From the NCBI GenBank assembly GCA_034430155.1, contig DAOUET010000092.1, positions 62,001 to 126,000 of the forward strand: a DNA stretch of 64,000 bases, read 5' to 3'. Below, piece after piece: positions 8,772 through 16,077 of the stretch (positions within the stretch are counted from its first letter, which is position 1; each line of letters begins with the position of its first letter). Source of the DNA: DAOUET01 sp034430155. Lineage in GTDB: Bacteria > Chloroflexota > Anaerolineae > Anaerolineales > UBA4823. The position numbers and the translations under genes were made by a program. Under the pieces are notes generated by a model. It saw only the letters and a program-made list of their open reading frames with translations, was not told where the DNA came from and did not search any database.

Positions 8772-9803
8772 CTAGATTCTTCTAACTGATTGTTGTAACG
8801 CTTCCAGGCGGGCTTGCGGTAAGCCTGGGAGAGTCCCCAAAGGATAAAAAGGGCTATGCCCTTCGATAGCCAAAGAAGCGGAGATATTTCCATGCAGAAC
8901 CGAAATCACAGGGTCATAGGTGCGCCGATATCCAGCCAAAAACCCTCCACAAAAAGCATCGCCAGCTCCAACCGTGTCGACCACCTTAGCCGGATAGGGT
9001 GGAATCTCCCAACAAGAGCGGGTGGCGGCCTCATAGAGTCGCTGGCCACGCTCGCCGCACTTGATCACTACGATTTCGCAGCCAAAGCTGGCCAGCGCTT
9101 CAGCCATCTCCCACAGGTCGTTGCTGCGCCCCTGGAAGAGATTGCGGATTTCTTCCTCAGAGGGCAAGAAAGCTGTCAGACCGGTGACCAGGGCGGGTAT
9201 ATCATCCCAGAAGGTAGAGTTCATGTAACCAGAAGAGGGGTCTAAAGTGACATTGACGAAACTGGCCTGGCGCAGCACAGCTGGCAAAAGGTTATGGGAG
9301 AGAAAATCCAAAGGGCAAATATGGGCAGCTGCGGCATCCAAATATTCAGTTACCAGGTCACTTTGGCGCAGGGAAATAGGAGTGAGCCGCGACCGACTGT
9401 CAACCTGGGAATCGGCGGTATTGTATCCCAGCAACACCTTGGGGAAGGGCAGTCCCAGGCGAGCAAAATGAGACACCGGATCCTCATTCGAGCGGGTATT
9501 TCGATCTATGTAAGCAACAAATGAGCGGACATCAACCGCCTGGGGTAGAATGCGTACCCCTTGGGTGTCAAATCCTCGCTGCCGGAATTCTTCCAACCAT
9601 TCTTGGGGATAATCCTCACCGACTCGCGCCACTAATCCTGGAGGTGGGGAAGGCTCCCAGACCATCAAGCCGGCTGCCGCATAAAGCAAATTGCCCCCAG
9701 GCACATCCAGACGGGTTTCACCTGAAGGAAGAATAATAAAATCACGCGTTAGCCGGCCAGCCAACAGAAATCTCGGCGAGGACTTCATGGAAGGCATATC
9801 CAT
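8772..9803 (-). CDS. PfkB/ribokinase-family sugar or nucleoside kinase
   Basis: This is a 343-residue kinase. The N-terminal strand FLLAGRLTRDFIILPSG and GNLLYAAAGL (residues ~10-50) form the substrate side. The C-terminal signature VDTVGAGDAFCGGFLAG (~residue 275) has the catalytic Asp and the anion-hole glycines that place the gamma-phosphate. The substrate is not evident; it differs clearly from the second PfkB gene at 36645. It is the first gene of a two-gene minus-strand unit, with the M20 peptidase starting two bases after its stop. The start could be either Met1 (9803) or Met6 (MKSSPRF). It diverges from the UbiA-type gene, with the two starts about 130 bases apart. Confidence 0.82.
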   Translation of the reverse strand: MDMPSMKSSPRFLLAGRLTRDFIILPSGETRLDVPGGNLLYAAAGLMVWEPSPPPGLVARVGEDYPQEWLEEFRQRGFDTQGVRILPQAVDVRSFVAYIDRNTRSNEDPVSHFARLGLPFPKVLLGYNTADSQVDSRSRLTPISLRQSDLVTEYLDAAAAHICPLDFLSHNLLPAVLRQASFVNVTLDPSSGYMNSTFWDDIPALVTGLTAFLPSEEEIRNLFQGRSNDLWEMAEALASFGCEIVVIKCGERGQRLYEAATRSCWEIPPYPAKVVDTVGAGDAFCGGFLAGYRRTYDPVISVLHGNISASLAIEGHSPFYPLGTLPGLPQARLEALQQSVRRI

Positions 9804-9918
9804 GCTGAAGATTATACGTCAGTCTAAAACCTCTGGGAAATTAATCGGTAAAGGCTTTTCCGAGAGTTATCGAGAATGGTTGCATTCTCCATTGGTTTAT
9901 GAATTTGAACATTCAATG

Positions 9919-9924
9919 TATAAT
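9919..9924 (+). promoter_or_regulatory. -10 box of a probable leaderless promoter for the UbiA-type gene
   Basis: A perfect TATAAT stands at 9919-9924 and the ATG of the prenyltransferase begins at 9931, seven bases later. That is where transcription would normally start, so the mRNA would begin at or next to the start codon. No Shine-Dalgarno is visible. The -35 is weak: TTGGTT at 9892-9897 with a long 21-base spacer. Confidence 0.55.
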
Positions 9925-9930
9925 TCACCC

Positions 9931-10812
9931 ATGCAAATAGATATGCTGCGTGCCCTCATAAAAACTGCTCGACCTCAGCAATGGATAAAGAATTTTCTGG
10001 TCTTCGCAGCCCTTATTTTTGACCGCAAGCTCGGCGACCTCCCCGCATTTCTGCACACGCTGGCCGGTTTCGGGCTGTTCTGCCTGATATCCAGCACAGT
10101 TTACACTATCAACGATCTTGCTGACCTGGAAGCTGATCGACTGCACCCACAGAAACGCCACCGCCCGCTGGCCTCCGGGACTTTGTCGCGAAGGACTGCG
10201 ATAGTGGAGGTTGTTTTTCTCATCCTGATAATCTTCCCTTTATCCTACCTGCTTTCAATTAATTTCACACTTGTGCTGTTGGGGTATCTCATTCTCAACC
10301 TGCTTTATTCCCAGTGGTTAAAGCACTATCCTTTGATCGACGTATTCGTCCTGGCAAGTTTTTACGTGCTGCGAGTGGTGGCAGGCGTCACCCTGATCAG
10401 TGTAGAGCGTTTCTCGCCTTGGTTATATGTGGTCACGACCCTTGCAGCCCTCTATATTGGGTTTGGGAAGCGCCGCGCAGAATTAGCCCTATTAACCAAC
10501 GATGCCAATGCGCACCGCCGGGTGCTGGATGGATACACAATACCTTTATTGGACCAGTTCATCACGATTGTCTCCGCAACAACGATTGTAGCTTATAGTC
10601 TGTACACCTTCTCTGCTCCCAATTTACCCGATGGCCATTACATGATGCTGACCATTCCCTTTGCCATCTATGGCATCTTGCGATACCTCTACCTCATCCA
10701 GATGAAACACAGCGGGGGGGCTCCTGAAGAGGTGCTTTTGTCCGATCGTCCCCTGCAAGTTGCTATAGCGTTATGGGGAATGGCCATAATGGTTATTTTC
10801 TATATTTTCTAA
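9931..10812 (+). CDS. UbiA-family prenyltransferase, decaprenyl-phosphate phosphoribosyltransferase-like
   Basis: This is a 293-residue polytopic membrane protein of the UbiA superfamily. Near the N-terminus it has LIKTARPQQWIKNFLVFAAL, then the first Asp-rich motif TINDLADLEADRLHPQKRHR, and later LYSQWLKHYPLIDVFVLASF with the second Asp site. These are close to what I recall of DPPR synthases (actinobacterial Rv3806c type), which transfer phosphoribose from PRPP to polyprenyl phosphate. About nine hydrophobic helices follow. The ATG at 9931 is preferred: a longer in-frame extension to 9691 would run through the opposite-strand kinase gene and is not supported. Mevalonate kinase and isopentenyl phosphate kinase follow, matching a polyprenyl-phosphate substrate. 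The exact sugar acceptor reaction in Chloroflexota is not known to me. Confidence 0.8.
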   Translation: MQIDMLRALIKTARPQQWIKNFLVFAALIFDRKLGDLPAFLHTLAGFGLFCLISSTVYTINDLADLEADRLHPQKRHRPLASGTLSRRTAIVEVVFLILIIFPLSYLLSINFTLVLLGYLILNLLYSQWLKHYPLIDVFVLASFYVLRVVAGVTLISVERFSPWLYVVTTLAALYIGFGKRRAELALLTNDANAHRRVLDGYTIPLLDQFITIVSATTIVAYSLYTFSAPNLPDGHYMMLTIPFAIYGILRYLYLIQMKHSGGAPEEVLLSDRPLQVAIALWGMAIMVIFYIF

Positions 10813-10900
10813 TTCACCCTGATGGGATTACCCGGCAATCCGGAATTCCATACATAGTAAACCAAGCTCCAACCGGAAAGTTCTCAGTACTAATTTTCAT

Positions 10901-11854
10901 ATGCCTGCCATCACCTGCAAAGCGCCTGGGAAAATCATCTTGTTTGGCGAACATGCCGTGGTTTATGGGCGTCCGGCTATCGCAGTGCCAATTTCGCAGG
11001 TGCAGGCTAGGGCGATCGTGACAGCCAATCCATCTAAGGAGTCGGGGGAGGTCGAAATCCAAGCCCCCAACATTGGCTTACAAGCCAGACTCAAAGAGCT
11101 TCCACCAGATCACCCTATTGCCGTCATTATTGAGCAAGTCGCTTCGGCTTTACAAATCTCAAGGCTGCCCTCTTTCACGCTGAGGATAACCGCCACCATC
11201 CCGGTATCTGCAGGCCTGGGGTCAGGCGCGGCCGTCTCTGTAGCTACCATCCGGGCATTGAGCGCTTTTCTAGGACATCTTCTCCCCGACGAGCAGGTCT
11301 CAGAATTGGCTTACGAGGTCGAAAAACTGCACCATGGCACTCCTTCAGGCATCGATAACACTGTCATCACATACGCCATGCCGGTGTATTATGCGCACCG
11401 TAGTGGCAACGGTAATATAATCGAACCCTTTCAAGTAGCCCGACCCTTTACCCTGGTAATCGGAGACACCGGTGTACCCAGCCCCACAGCCAGCTCTGTC
11501 GGTCTAGTCCGCCAAGCCTGGCAAGCGGAAAAAGAGCGCTTCGAGCACATTTTTGATGAAATTGGAAATATTGCTCAAACTGCTCGCCAAGTGATCGAGG
11601 CCGGGCGATCAGAAGCCCTAGGACCTCTAATGGATGAAAATCAGGCGCTTTTACATGAAATGGGTGTCTCCTCACCCGAATTAGAAGCTCTGATTCAGGC
11701 GGCTCGTTCGGCAGGAGCACAAGGCGCGAAGCTGTCCGGTGGTGGTCGAGGCGGTAACATGATCGCCCTGGTCACCCCTGAGAGTGCCGATAGCATCGCT
11801 CAATCTCTACGAAAAGCCGGCGCGACCAGAATAATTACCACCACTGTCGAATAA
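10901..11854 (+). CDS. mvk: Mevalonate kinase
   Basis: This 317-residue GHMP kinase phosphorylates mevalonate. It has the N-terminal KAPGKIILFGEHAVVYG (motif I, residues 7-23), the ATP loop PVSAGLGSGAAVSVA (motif II, ~105), the catalytic-Asp segment GTPSGIDNTV (~147), and the C-terminal AKLSGGGRGGNMIAL (motif III, ~275). Length and motifs fit bacterial/archaeal mevalonate kinases rather than homoserine kinase or IspE. It starts 88 bases after the prenyltransferase and is followed after 18 bases by isopentenyl phosphate kinase. No Shine-Dalgarno precedes the ATG; a TACTAA box at 10888-10893 lies at the spacing expected for another leaderless start, but it has no -35. Confidence 0.92.
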   Translation: MPAITCKAPGKIILFGEHAVVYGRPAIAVPISQVQARAIVTANPSKESGEVEIQAPNIGLQARLKELPPDHPIAVIIEQVASALQISRLPSFTLRITATIPVSAGLGSGAAVSVATIRALSAFLGHLLPDEQVSELAYEVEKLHHGTPSGIDNTVITYAMPVYYAHRSGNGNIIEPFQVARPFTLVIGDTGVPSPTASSVGLVRQAWQAEKERFEHIFDEIGNIAQTARQVIEAGRSEALGPLMDENQALLHEMGVSSPELEALIQAARSAGAQGAKLSGGGRGGNMIALVTPESADSIAQSLRKAGATRIITTTVE

Positions 11855-11872
11855 TACAAACCCTCAACGATT

Positions 11873-12700
11873 ATGGTTAATTCCGAAGGATCATCATACG
11901 GTCTTCAATTCTTAAAACTGGGTGGGTCCCTTATCACTGACAAATCCCAGCCACATACACCACGACTGGATACCCTGGCTCGCCTAGCAGAGGAAATCGC
12001 CAGGATGCGAAATAAGAGGCCCAACCAGAAGCTGCTCTTGGGTCACGGAGCCGGTTCTTTCGCCCATGTTCCTGCAAGTAAATATGGCACCCGCCAGGGC
12101 GTACACACCCAGCAAGAATGGCGAGGCTTTGCTGAAGTATGGCGCGAGGCCTCGCTGCTGGATAACCTGGTACTTGAGGCCTTGCATAAAGCCGGCTTAC
12201 CGGCCATCGCTCTACATCCTTGCGCGGCTGTAACCGCTCAGGACGGTCAGGTAGCCTCCTGGGACCTGGCTCCTATACGTGCAGCGTTAGATGGCGGCCT
12301 TCTCCCGGTTGTACATGGTGATGTGATCTTCGATACAATCCGCGGCGGGACAATTCTATCCACAGAAGACATTTTCAACCATTTAGCTCGCAACCTTGAG
12401 CCACACCGAATCTTGCTGGCCGGGCGAGAAGCGGGTGTGTGGGCGGATTATCCATCATGTACTCGCTTAATACCAGAAATCACCTACGCCAACCTTGCCG
12501 ATTTCAGCGATGTCTTGGAAGGTTCAGCGTCCACCGACGTCACCGGCGGTATGTCCAGCAAAGTGCACCAGATGCTGGCTTTAACTCAAGAAATACAGGG
12601 ATTAGAAGTGATAATTTTCTCTGGAGAAAAGGTCGGGATGGTCGAGCAAGCCTTGTTGGGGTCTAAAATCGGAACGTTGATTCGAGCATGCGGCGATTAA
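11873..12700 (+). CDS. ipk: Isopentenyl phosphate kinase
   Basis: This 275-residue amino-acid-kinase-fold enzyme converts isopentenyl phosphate to IPP, the last step of the alternative (archaeal-type) mevalonate pathway. It shows the N-terminal LKLGGSLITDK, the catalytic-histidine loop LGHGAGSFAH (residue ~60), the central PVVHGDVIFD, STEDI, and the nucleotide-side GSASTDVTGGMSSKV. IPK activity in Chloroflexota has been reported for Roseiflexus, together with a phosphomevalonate decarboxylase. It follows mevalonate kinase after 18 bases, almost certainly in one transcript. The decarboxylase that would link the two is not in this window. No Shine-Dalgarno is seen before the ATG. Confidence 0.92.
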   Translation: MVNSEGSSYGLQFLKLGGSLITDKSQPHTPRLDTLARLAEEIARMRNKRPNQKLLLGHGAGSFAHVPASKYGTRQGVHTQQEWRGFAEVWREASLLDNLVLEALHKAGLPAIALHPCAAVTAQDGQVASWDLAPIRAALDGGLLPVVHGDVIFDTIRGGTILSTEDIFNHLARNLEPHRILLAGREAGVWADYPSCTRLIPEITYANLADFSDVLEGSASTDVTGGMSSKVHQMLALTQEIQGLEVIIFSGEKVGMVEQALLGSKIGTLIRACGD

Positions 12701-12717
12701 ATCGCCTCCTATCGGCA

Positions 12718-12726
12718 TGTTATAAT
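12718..12726 (+). promoter_or_regulatory. Extended -10 promoter upstream of the dGTPase gene
   Basis: TGTTATAAT at 12718-12726 is an extended -10 (TGn plus perfect TATAAT) with no good -35. If used, it gives a leader of about 240 bases before the dgt ATG at 12973. The gap 12701-12972 holds no recognised gene. It contains a perfect dyad, TGAATATA-GGGGGG-TATATTCA at 12900-12921, about 50 bases before the start codon. Confidence 0.5.
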
Positions 12727-12972
12727 GCTCTTGAGAGAGGTGAATAATCCCTTTCTGAAGAAATCTTAGATCTCGTGCGACCAGAGCCAATTTGATCTTC
12801 CTTTTACCTTACTGTAGAGAGGTAATTCCAGCGCTCCTCTAATATTCTGCCGGATAGCCAGATACGGGATTGTCGCTGATATTGTAAAGATTTCGGGTGT
12901 GAATATAGGGGGGTATATTCATCAAGGCTTTCGGTTAACCCTGTATCCGAACAAACAACAAGGTGGATTAAC

Positions 12973-14124
12973 ATGTTTTTTACTCGTGAACAACTCGAGG
13001 CTATCGAAAGCGAAAGCATAGCTCCATATGGTTTGAGAAGTAAGGATTCGAAAGGTCGCCTCTACCCCGAGGACGAACCACAATATCGTACGGCTTTCCA
13101 ACGCGACCGCGATCGAATTCTGCACACTACCGCCTTTAGACGTCTGGAATATAAGACCCAGGTGTTTATCATCCAGGAAGGCGATTATTATCGCACTCGG
13201 CTGACCCACACCTTGGAAGTTGCCCAAATCGGGCGCACAATTGCGCGCGCTCTGGGAGCTAACGAGGATTTAGAAGAAGCCATCTGTCTGGCACACGATC
13301 TGGGGCATTCTCCTTTTGGGCATTCCGGTGAAGTGGCGCTTTCCCGGTTAATGAGGGATTATGGCGGTTTCGATCACAACAAACAATCATTGCGCATCGT
13401 AACGGATTTGGAAAAACGCTATCCGGACTTTCCTGGATTAAATTTGACATGGGAAGTGCGGGAGGGCATCGTCAAACATGAATCAGAATATGACATTTCC
13501 GATGCATCAGCCTACAATCCCGATCTACGAGGACACCTGGAAGCCCAGATCGCTAACGCGGCTGATGAATTGGCTTATACAGCCCACGATCTGGATGATG
13601 GCCTGCACTCCGGGATGATCACAACGGCTATGCTCGAGGGCATTACCTTATGGGAGATACTAGCCGAAAGCGTAAAATGGCAAGGCCCTACGCTAGATGA
13701 GCTCAATCGCCATCGTCTTATCCGGCGACTGATCGGACTAGAAGTGACCGACTTGGTGCTCGCTACCGATCAAAGGTTACGCGAAAGCGGCGTACGTTCA
13801 GTAGATGAACTTCAACGCTTATCCTATAACGTGATTGGATTTAGCGAGGACATGCACCGCCGCAATCGTGAGCTCAAAGATTTTCTCTATGCCAATTTAT
13901 ATCGCCACCATCGGGTTGTCCGTATGGCAGTGAAAGCCGAACGCATCATCAGCGATATATTTCATTCATACCAGGCCGAGCCAGAAGAGCTGCCAGATCA
14001 TGTTCAGGATTGGATCGATGACAGGGGCTTAGAACGCACCATCTGCGATTATATTGCAGGGATGACAGACCGTTTCGCTTTGCAAGAGCACAACAAAATG
14101 TTCGATCCAATGACCCTGCCTTAA
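12973..14124 (+). CDS. dgt: Deoxyguanosinetriphosphate triphosphohydrolase-like HD protein
   Basis: This 383-residue HD-domain dNTPase probably hydrolyses dNTPs to the nucleoside and triphosphate. The N-terminus has the family block FQRDRDRILHTTAFRRLEYK, then TRLTHTLEVAQIGRTIA (first metal His), the HD pair in AICLAHDLGHSPFGHSGE, and DELAYTAHDLDDGL (further metal Asp). Length suits the short dGTPase-like branch (~380 residues) rather than the 500-residue E. coli type. The ATG at 12973 follows AAGGTGG with seven bases of spacing. A dyad with a six-guanine loop lies in the leader and could be regulatory. greA follows after an own promoter. Confidence 0.88.
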   Translation: MFFTREQLEAIESESIAPYGLRSKDSKGRLYPEDEPQYRTAFQRDRDRILHTTAFRRLEYKTQVFIIQEGDYYRTRLTHTLEVAQIGRTIARALGANEDLEEAICLAHDLGHSPFGHSGEVALSRLMRDYGGFDHNKQSLRIVTDLEKRYPDFPGLNLTWEVREGIVKHESEYDISDASAYNPDLRGHLEAQIANAADELAYTAHDLDDGLHSGMITTAMLEGITLWEILAESVKWQGPTLDELNRHRLIRRLIGLEVTDLVLATDQRLRESGVRSVDELQRLSYNVIGFSEDMHRRNRELKDFLYANLYRHHRVVRMAVKAERIISDIFHSYQAEPEELPDHVQDWIDDRGLERTICDYIAGMTDRFALQEHNKMFDPMTLP

Positions 14125-14158
14125 CTTTCCATCAATAGCTTTATCCTTCATGCAGCTC

Positions 14159-14167
14159 TGGTATAAT
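14159..14167 (+). promoter_or_regulatory. Extended -10 promoter of greA
   Basis: TGGTATAAT at 14159-14167 is a TGn-extended perfect -10 box. The region 17 bases upstream has only a weak -35. Initiation near 14174 gives a leader of about 65 bases to the greA ATG at 14241, with a GGAGG ribosome binding site at 14224-14228. Confidence 0.6.
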
Positions 14168-14240
14168 AGCGGCTCGACCTACATTGATAGTTTTGACCTT
14201 TATTAGTGGATATTCAATAAATTGGAGGCGACTCCTGAAA

Positions 14241-14711
14241 ATGAACGACCAAGAGCATTACCTGACACCTGAAGGGGCTGAGCGCTTGCGCGCGGAACTC
14301 GAGCACCTTAAAGGTCCAGTGCGGGAGGATCTTGCCAAACGATTACGCTCTGCTATTCAAATGGGAGATCTTTCGGAAAATGCGGACTACATCGCTACTA
14401 AGGAACAACAGGGCTTTATCGAGGGGCGCATTCAAGAACTAGAATACTTGCTTAAATACGCAATCATTATCGAAAATAACGGTGACAAAAGGGAAAAAGT
14501 GGATTTGGGAGCTCGGGTGACTATTCAACAGGATGACTTCGCTCCAGAGACTTACCAGGTAGTTGGCGCTAAAGAGGCCAACCCTCGGGATGGTCGCATT
14601 TCCTACGAATCTCCATTTGGGCGTGCTTTAATGGGAAAGGGTGTTGGAGAACAAGTCATCGCCCAGACTCCTACCGGGATTGTGCACCTGAAAATCTTGG
14701 GGATTGATTAA
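14241..14711 (+). CDS. greA: Transcription elongation factor GreA
   Basis: This 156-residue factor restarts backtracked RNA polymerase by stimulating transcript cleavage. Residues 1-75 form the antiparallel coiled coil with the acidic tip MGDLSENADYIATKEQQ (catalytic Asp and Glu). The C-terminal FKBP-like domain (~80-156) includes RVTIQQDD and ISYESPFGRALMGKGVGEQV. Length is standard. The ATG at 14241 is chosen because it places the family motif YLTPEGAERLRAELEHL at the N-terminus; the frame remains open further upstream without support. GGAGG lies 12 bases before it. A long perfect hairpin follows the stop. Confidence 0.95.
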   Translation: MNDQEHYLTPEGAERLRAELEHLKGPVREDLAKRLRSAIQMGDLSENADYIATKEQQGFIEGRIQELEYLLKYAIIIENNGDKREKVDLGARVTIQQDDFAPETYQVVGAKEANPRDGRISYESPFGRALMGKGVGEQVIAQTPTGIVHLKILGID

Positions 14712-14764
14712 TTTTTTAAGCTAACCAAGGATTATTAAGCTTTTCGCGATCTCATAGGGCTATT

Positions 14765-14807
14765 ATCAACAAGAGGTGGTTGCCGTAAGCAACCACCTCT
14801 TGTTGAT
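14765..14807. terminator. Bidirectional hairpin between greA and the convergent membrane-protein gene
   Basis: A perfect 19-base-pair inverted repeat lies between two convergent genes: left arm 14765-14783, five-base loop CGTAA (14784-14788), right arm 14789-14807. It sits about 50 bases after the greA stop and 18 bases from the stop of the opposite gene. No strong T-tract follows on either strand, so it may act as a processing/stability hairpin as well as a terminator. Confidence 0.75.
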
Positions 14808-14824
14808 TTAACTTCAACGCTTCC

Positions 14825-15817
14825 TTAAGGTTTTGACCAAACCGTCATTTCCAGGGTAAGACGGTCGAAGAAGCTCTCCGAGGGTAAACCCCCGCTACCA
14901 TAAGACATATCCACGACCCGCGCCAACAACCGTAAAGCCGCAGTTTCCAGGATCATTTCGCGACCAGGCTCGCCTAGCACTGGTTCGCCTTTAGCCGTAA
15001 GCCGCTGGCGGGTAGTTTCGTCGTAAAAAGCGTGCTTGCTCATCAGTACCTGAGTCACTGTTTGGATGTCGTTCTTATCAAACAACCAAACCTCAAAAGC
15101 TGTGACCTTCTTCGGGTCTCCCACGCCGACGGTTTCGGATATACCCACGCCGCACTCCCCCAAGAATTCTCCTGATTGTGAATCGACGCTGAAGGAGTCA
15201 TCAAACAAATCATTGCCCAGGTTATAGGTGGTCATAAACTGAGCCATGGGCGGCTCGTCTTCCATGGGTATATATTCAGGAAATTGAACCTGACGTTCGA
15301 CTTCTTCCGTTTGAGCGCGGGGGATGGGCAGCTTGAAGCCACTGATACGATTTCGCAACAAGAACACAGCAACCAGGCCGCCGGCCAGTAAAAACGTGAT
15401 TAAACACATGAAAGGCAGGAGAGTCCGAGTGAGGCTATTACCTCCAGCAGCTTCAGGTGTGGGTGTCCCTGTCTCTATAGGAGCTCCTTGAGCTAAAGAA
15501 AGAAAGGTTTGAACCGAATCGGGGTTTTGCAGCCCGGGGTTGGCAGCGATTTTCTCCAAGATTTGGGTAGCACTAGGTCCCACCTCACTTATACGCTGTT
15601 GGGCAGCTACAGGGTCCTGGCGCAGGGTATAGGAGTCAATTGCCAGACGCAGGTATATTTCCTGGAATTCGGGGCGCAATTGTTCAGGTGCAGCATTGGT
15701 CCATTTCACCGGAAATAACCACCATCCTAAGGCGATCAAGCCAAGAATGGCACCGACCACGAAACTGGCAATCCCCACCACCAACGGTTTATCCATCTGC
15801 TCACGTATTGCATTCAT
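14825..15817 (-). CDS. Uncharacterised membrane protein with two transmembrane segments
   Basis: This 330-residue protein is of no recognised family. The ATG at 15817 is preferred over the GTG at 15826 because GGAG lies eight bases before it. There is a hydrophobic helix at residues ~12-35 (VVGIASFVVGAILGLIALGW), an exported or luminal helical segment of ~100 residues, a Thr/Pro-rich linker (GTPTPEAAGG), a second helix (~130-155, FMCLITFLLAGGLVAVFLL), and a C-terminal soluble domain. That domain begins MAQFMTTYNLGNDLFDDSFS and includes ETVGVGDPKKVTAFEVWLFDKNDI. The domain looks compact and beta-rich. It is convergent with greA and downstream of topA. Confidence 0.6.
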   Translation of the reverse strand: MNAIREQMDKPLVVGIASFVVGAILGLIALGWWLFPVKWTNAAPEQLRPEFQEIYLRLAIDSYTLRQDPVAAQQRISEVGPSATQILEKIAANPGLQNPDSVQTFLSLAQGAPIETGTPTPEAAGGNSLTRTLLPFMCLITFLLAGGLVAVFLLRNRISGFKLPIPRAQTEEVERQVQFPEYIPMEDEPPMAQFMTTYNLGNDLFDDSFSVDSQSGEFLGECGVGISETVGVGDPKKVTAFEVWLFDKNDIQTVTQVLMSKHAFYDETTRQRLTAKGEPVLGEPGREMILETAALRLLARVVDMSYGSGGLPSESFFDRLTLEMTVWSKP

Positions 15818-16077
15818 ATGACTCACTCCGAAGTTGATCCTGATTTCTTTATATCCCCGAGGGATCTGTGCACAAGCCAGGGATTCTCAAGGAGCCAAGC
15901 GCTCAAAAAATCGAAGGCTGATAAGGTCATAAGCCTAAGTCGCAAGAACCCTGTGGGGAAGCCTGTCAGAATTCCATTAATTGTAGATCGAGCCGGTAAA
16001 ATATGCAATGATCTTTGTTTGGCGCTATTTTAGCACAAAAGTGCGAATTTTTCTGCTCAAATTAATTGTTGCAAGAC

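Noticed and set aside
9691..9930. In-frame N-terminal extension of the UbiA-type protein
   Set aside because: It runs antisense through the 5' end of the PfkB kinase gene, has no family similarity, and a perfect -10 box sits just before the ATG at 9931.
12741..12770. Nine-codon leader peptide frame (GTG at 12741) after the TATAAT at 12721
   Set aside because: There is no clear pattern of regulatory codons and the frame could arise by chance; the -10 box alone is reported.
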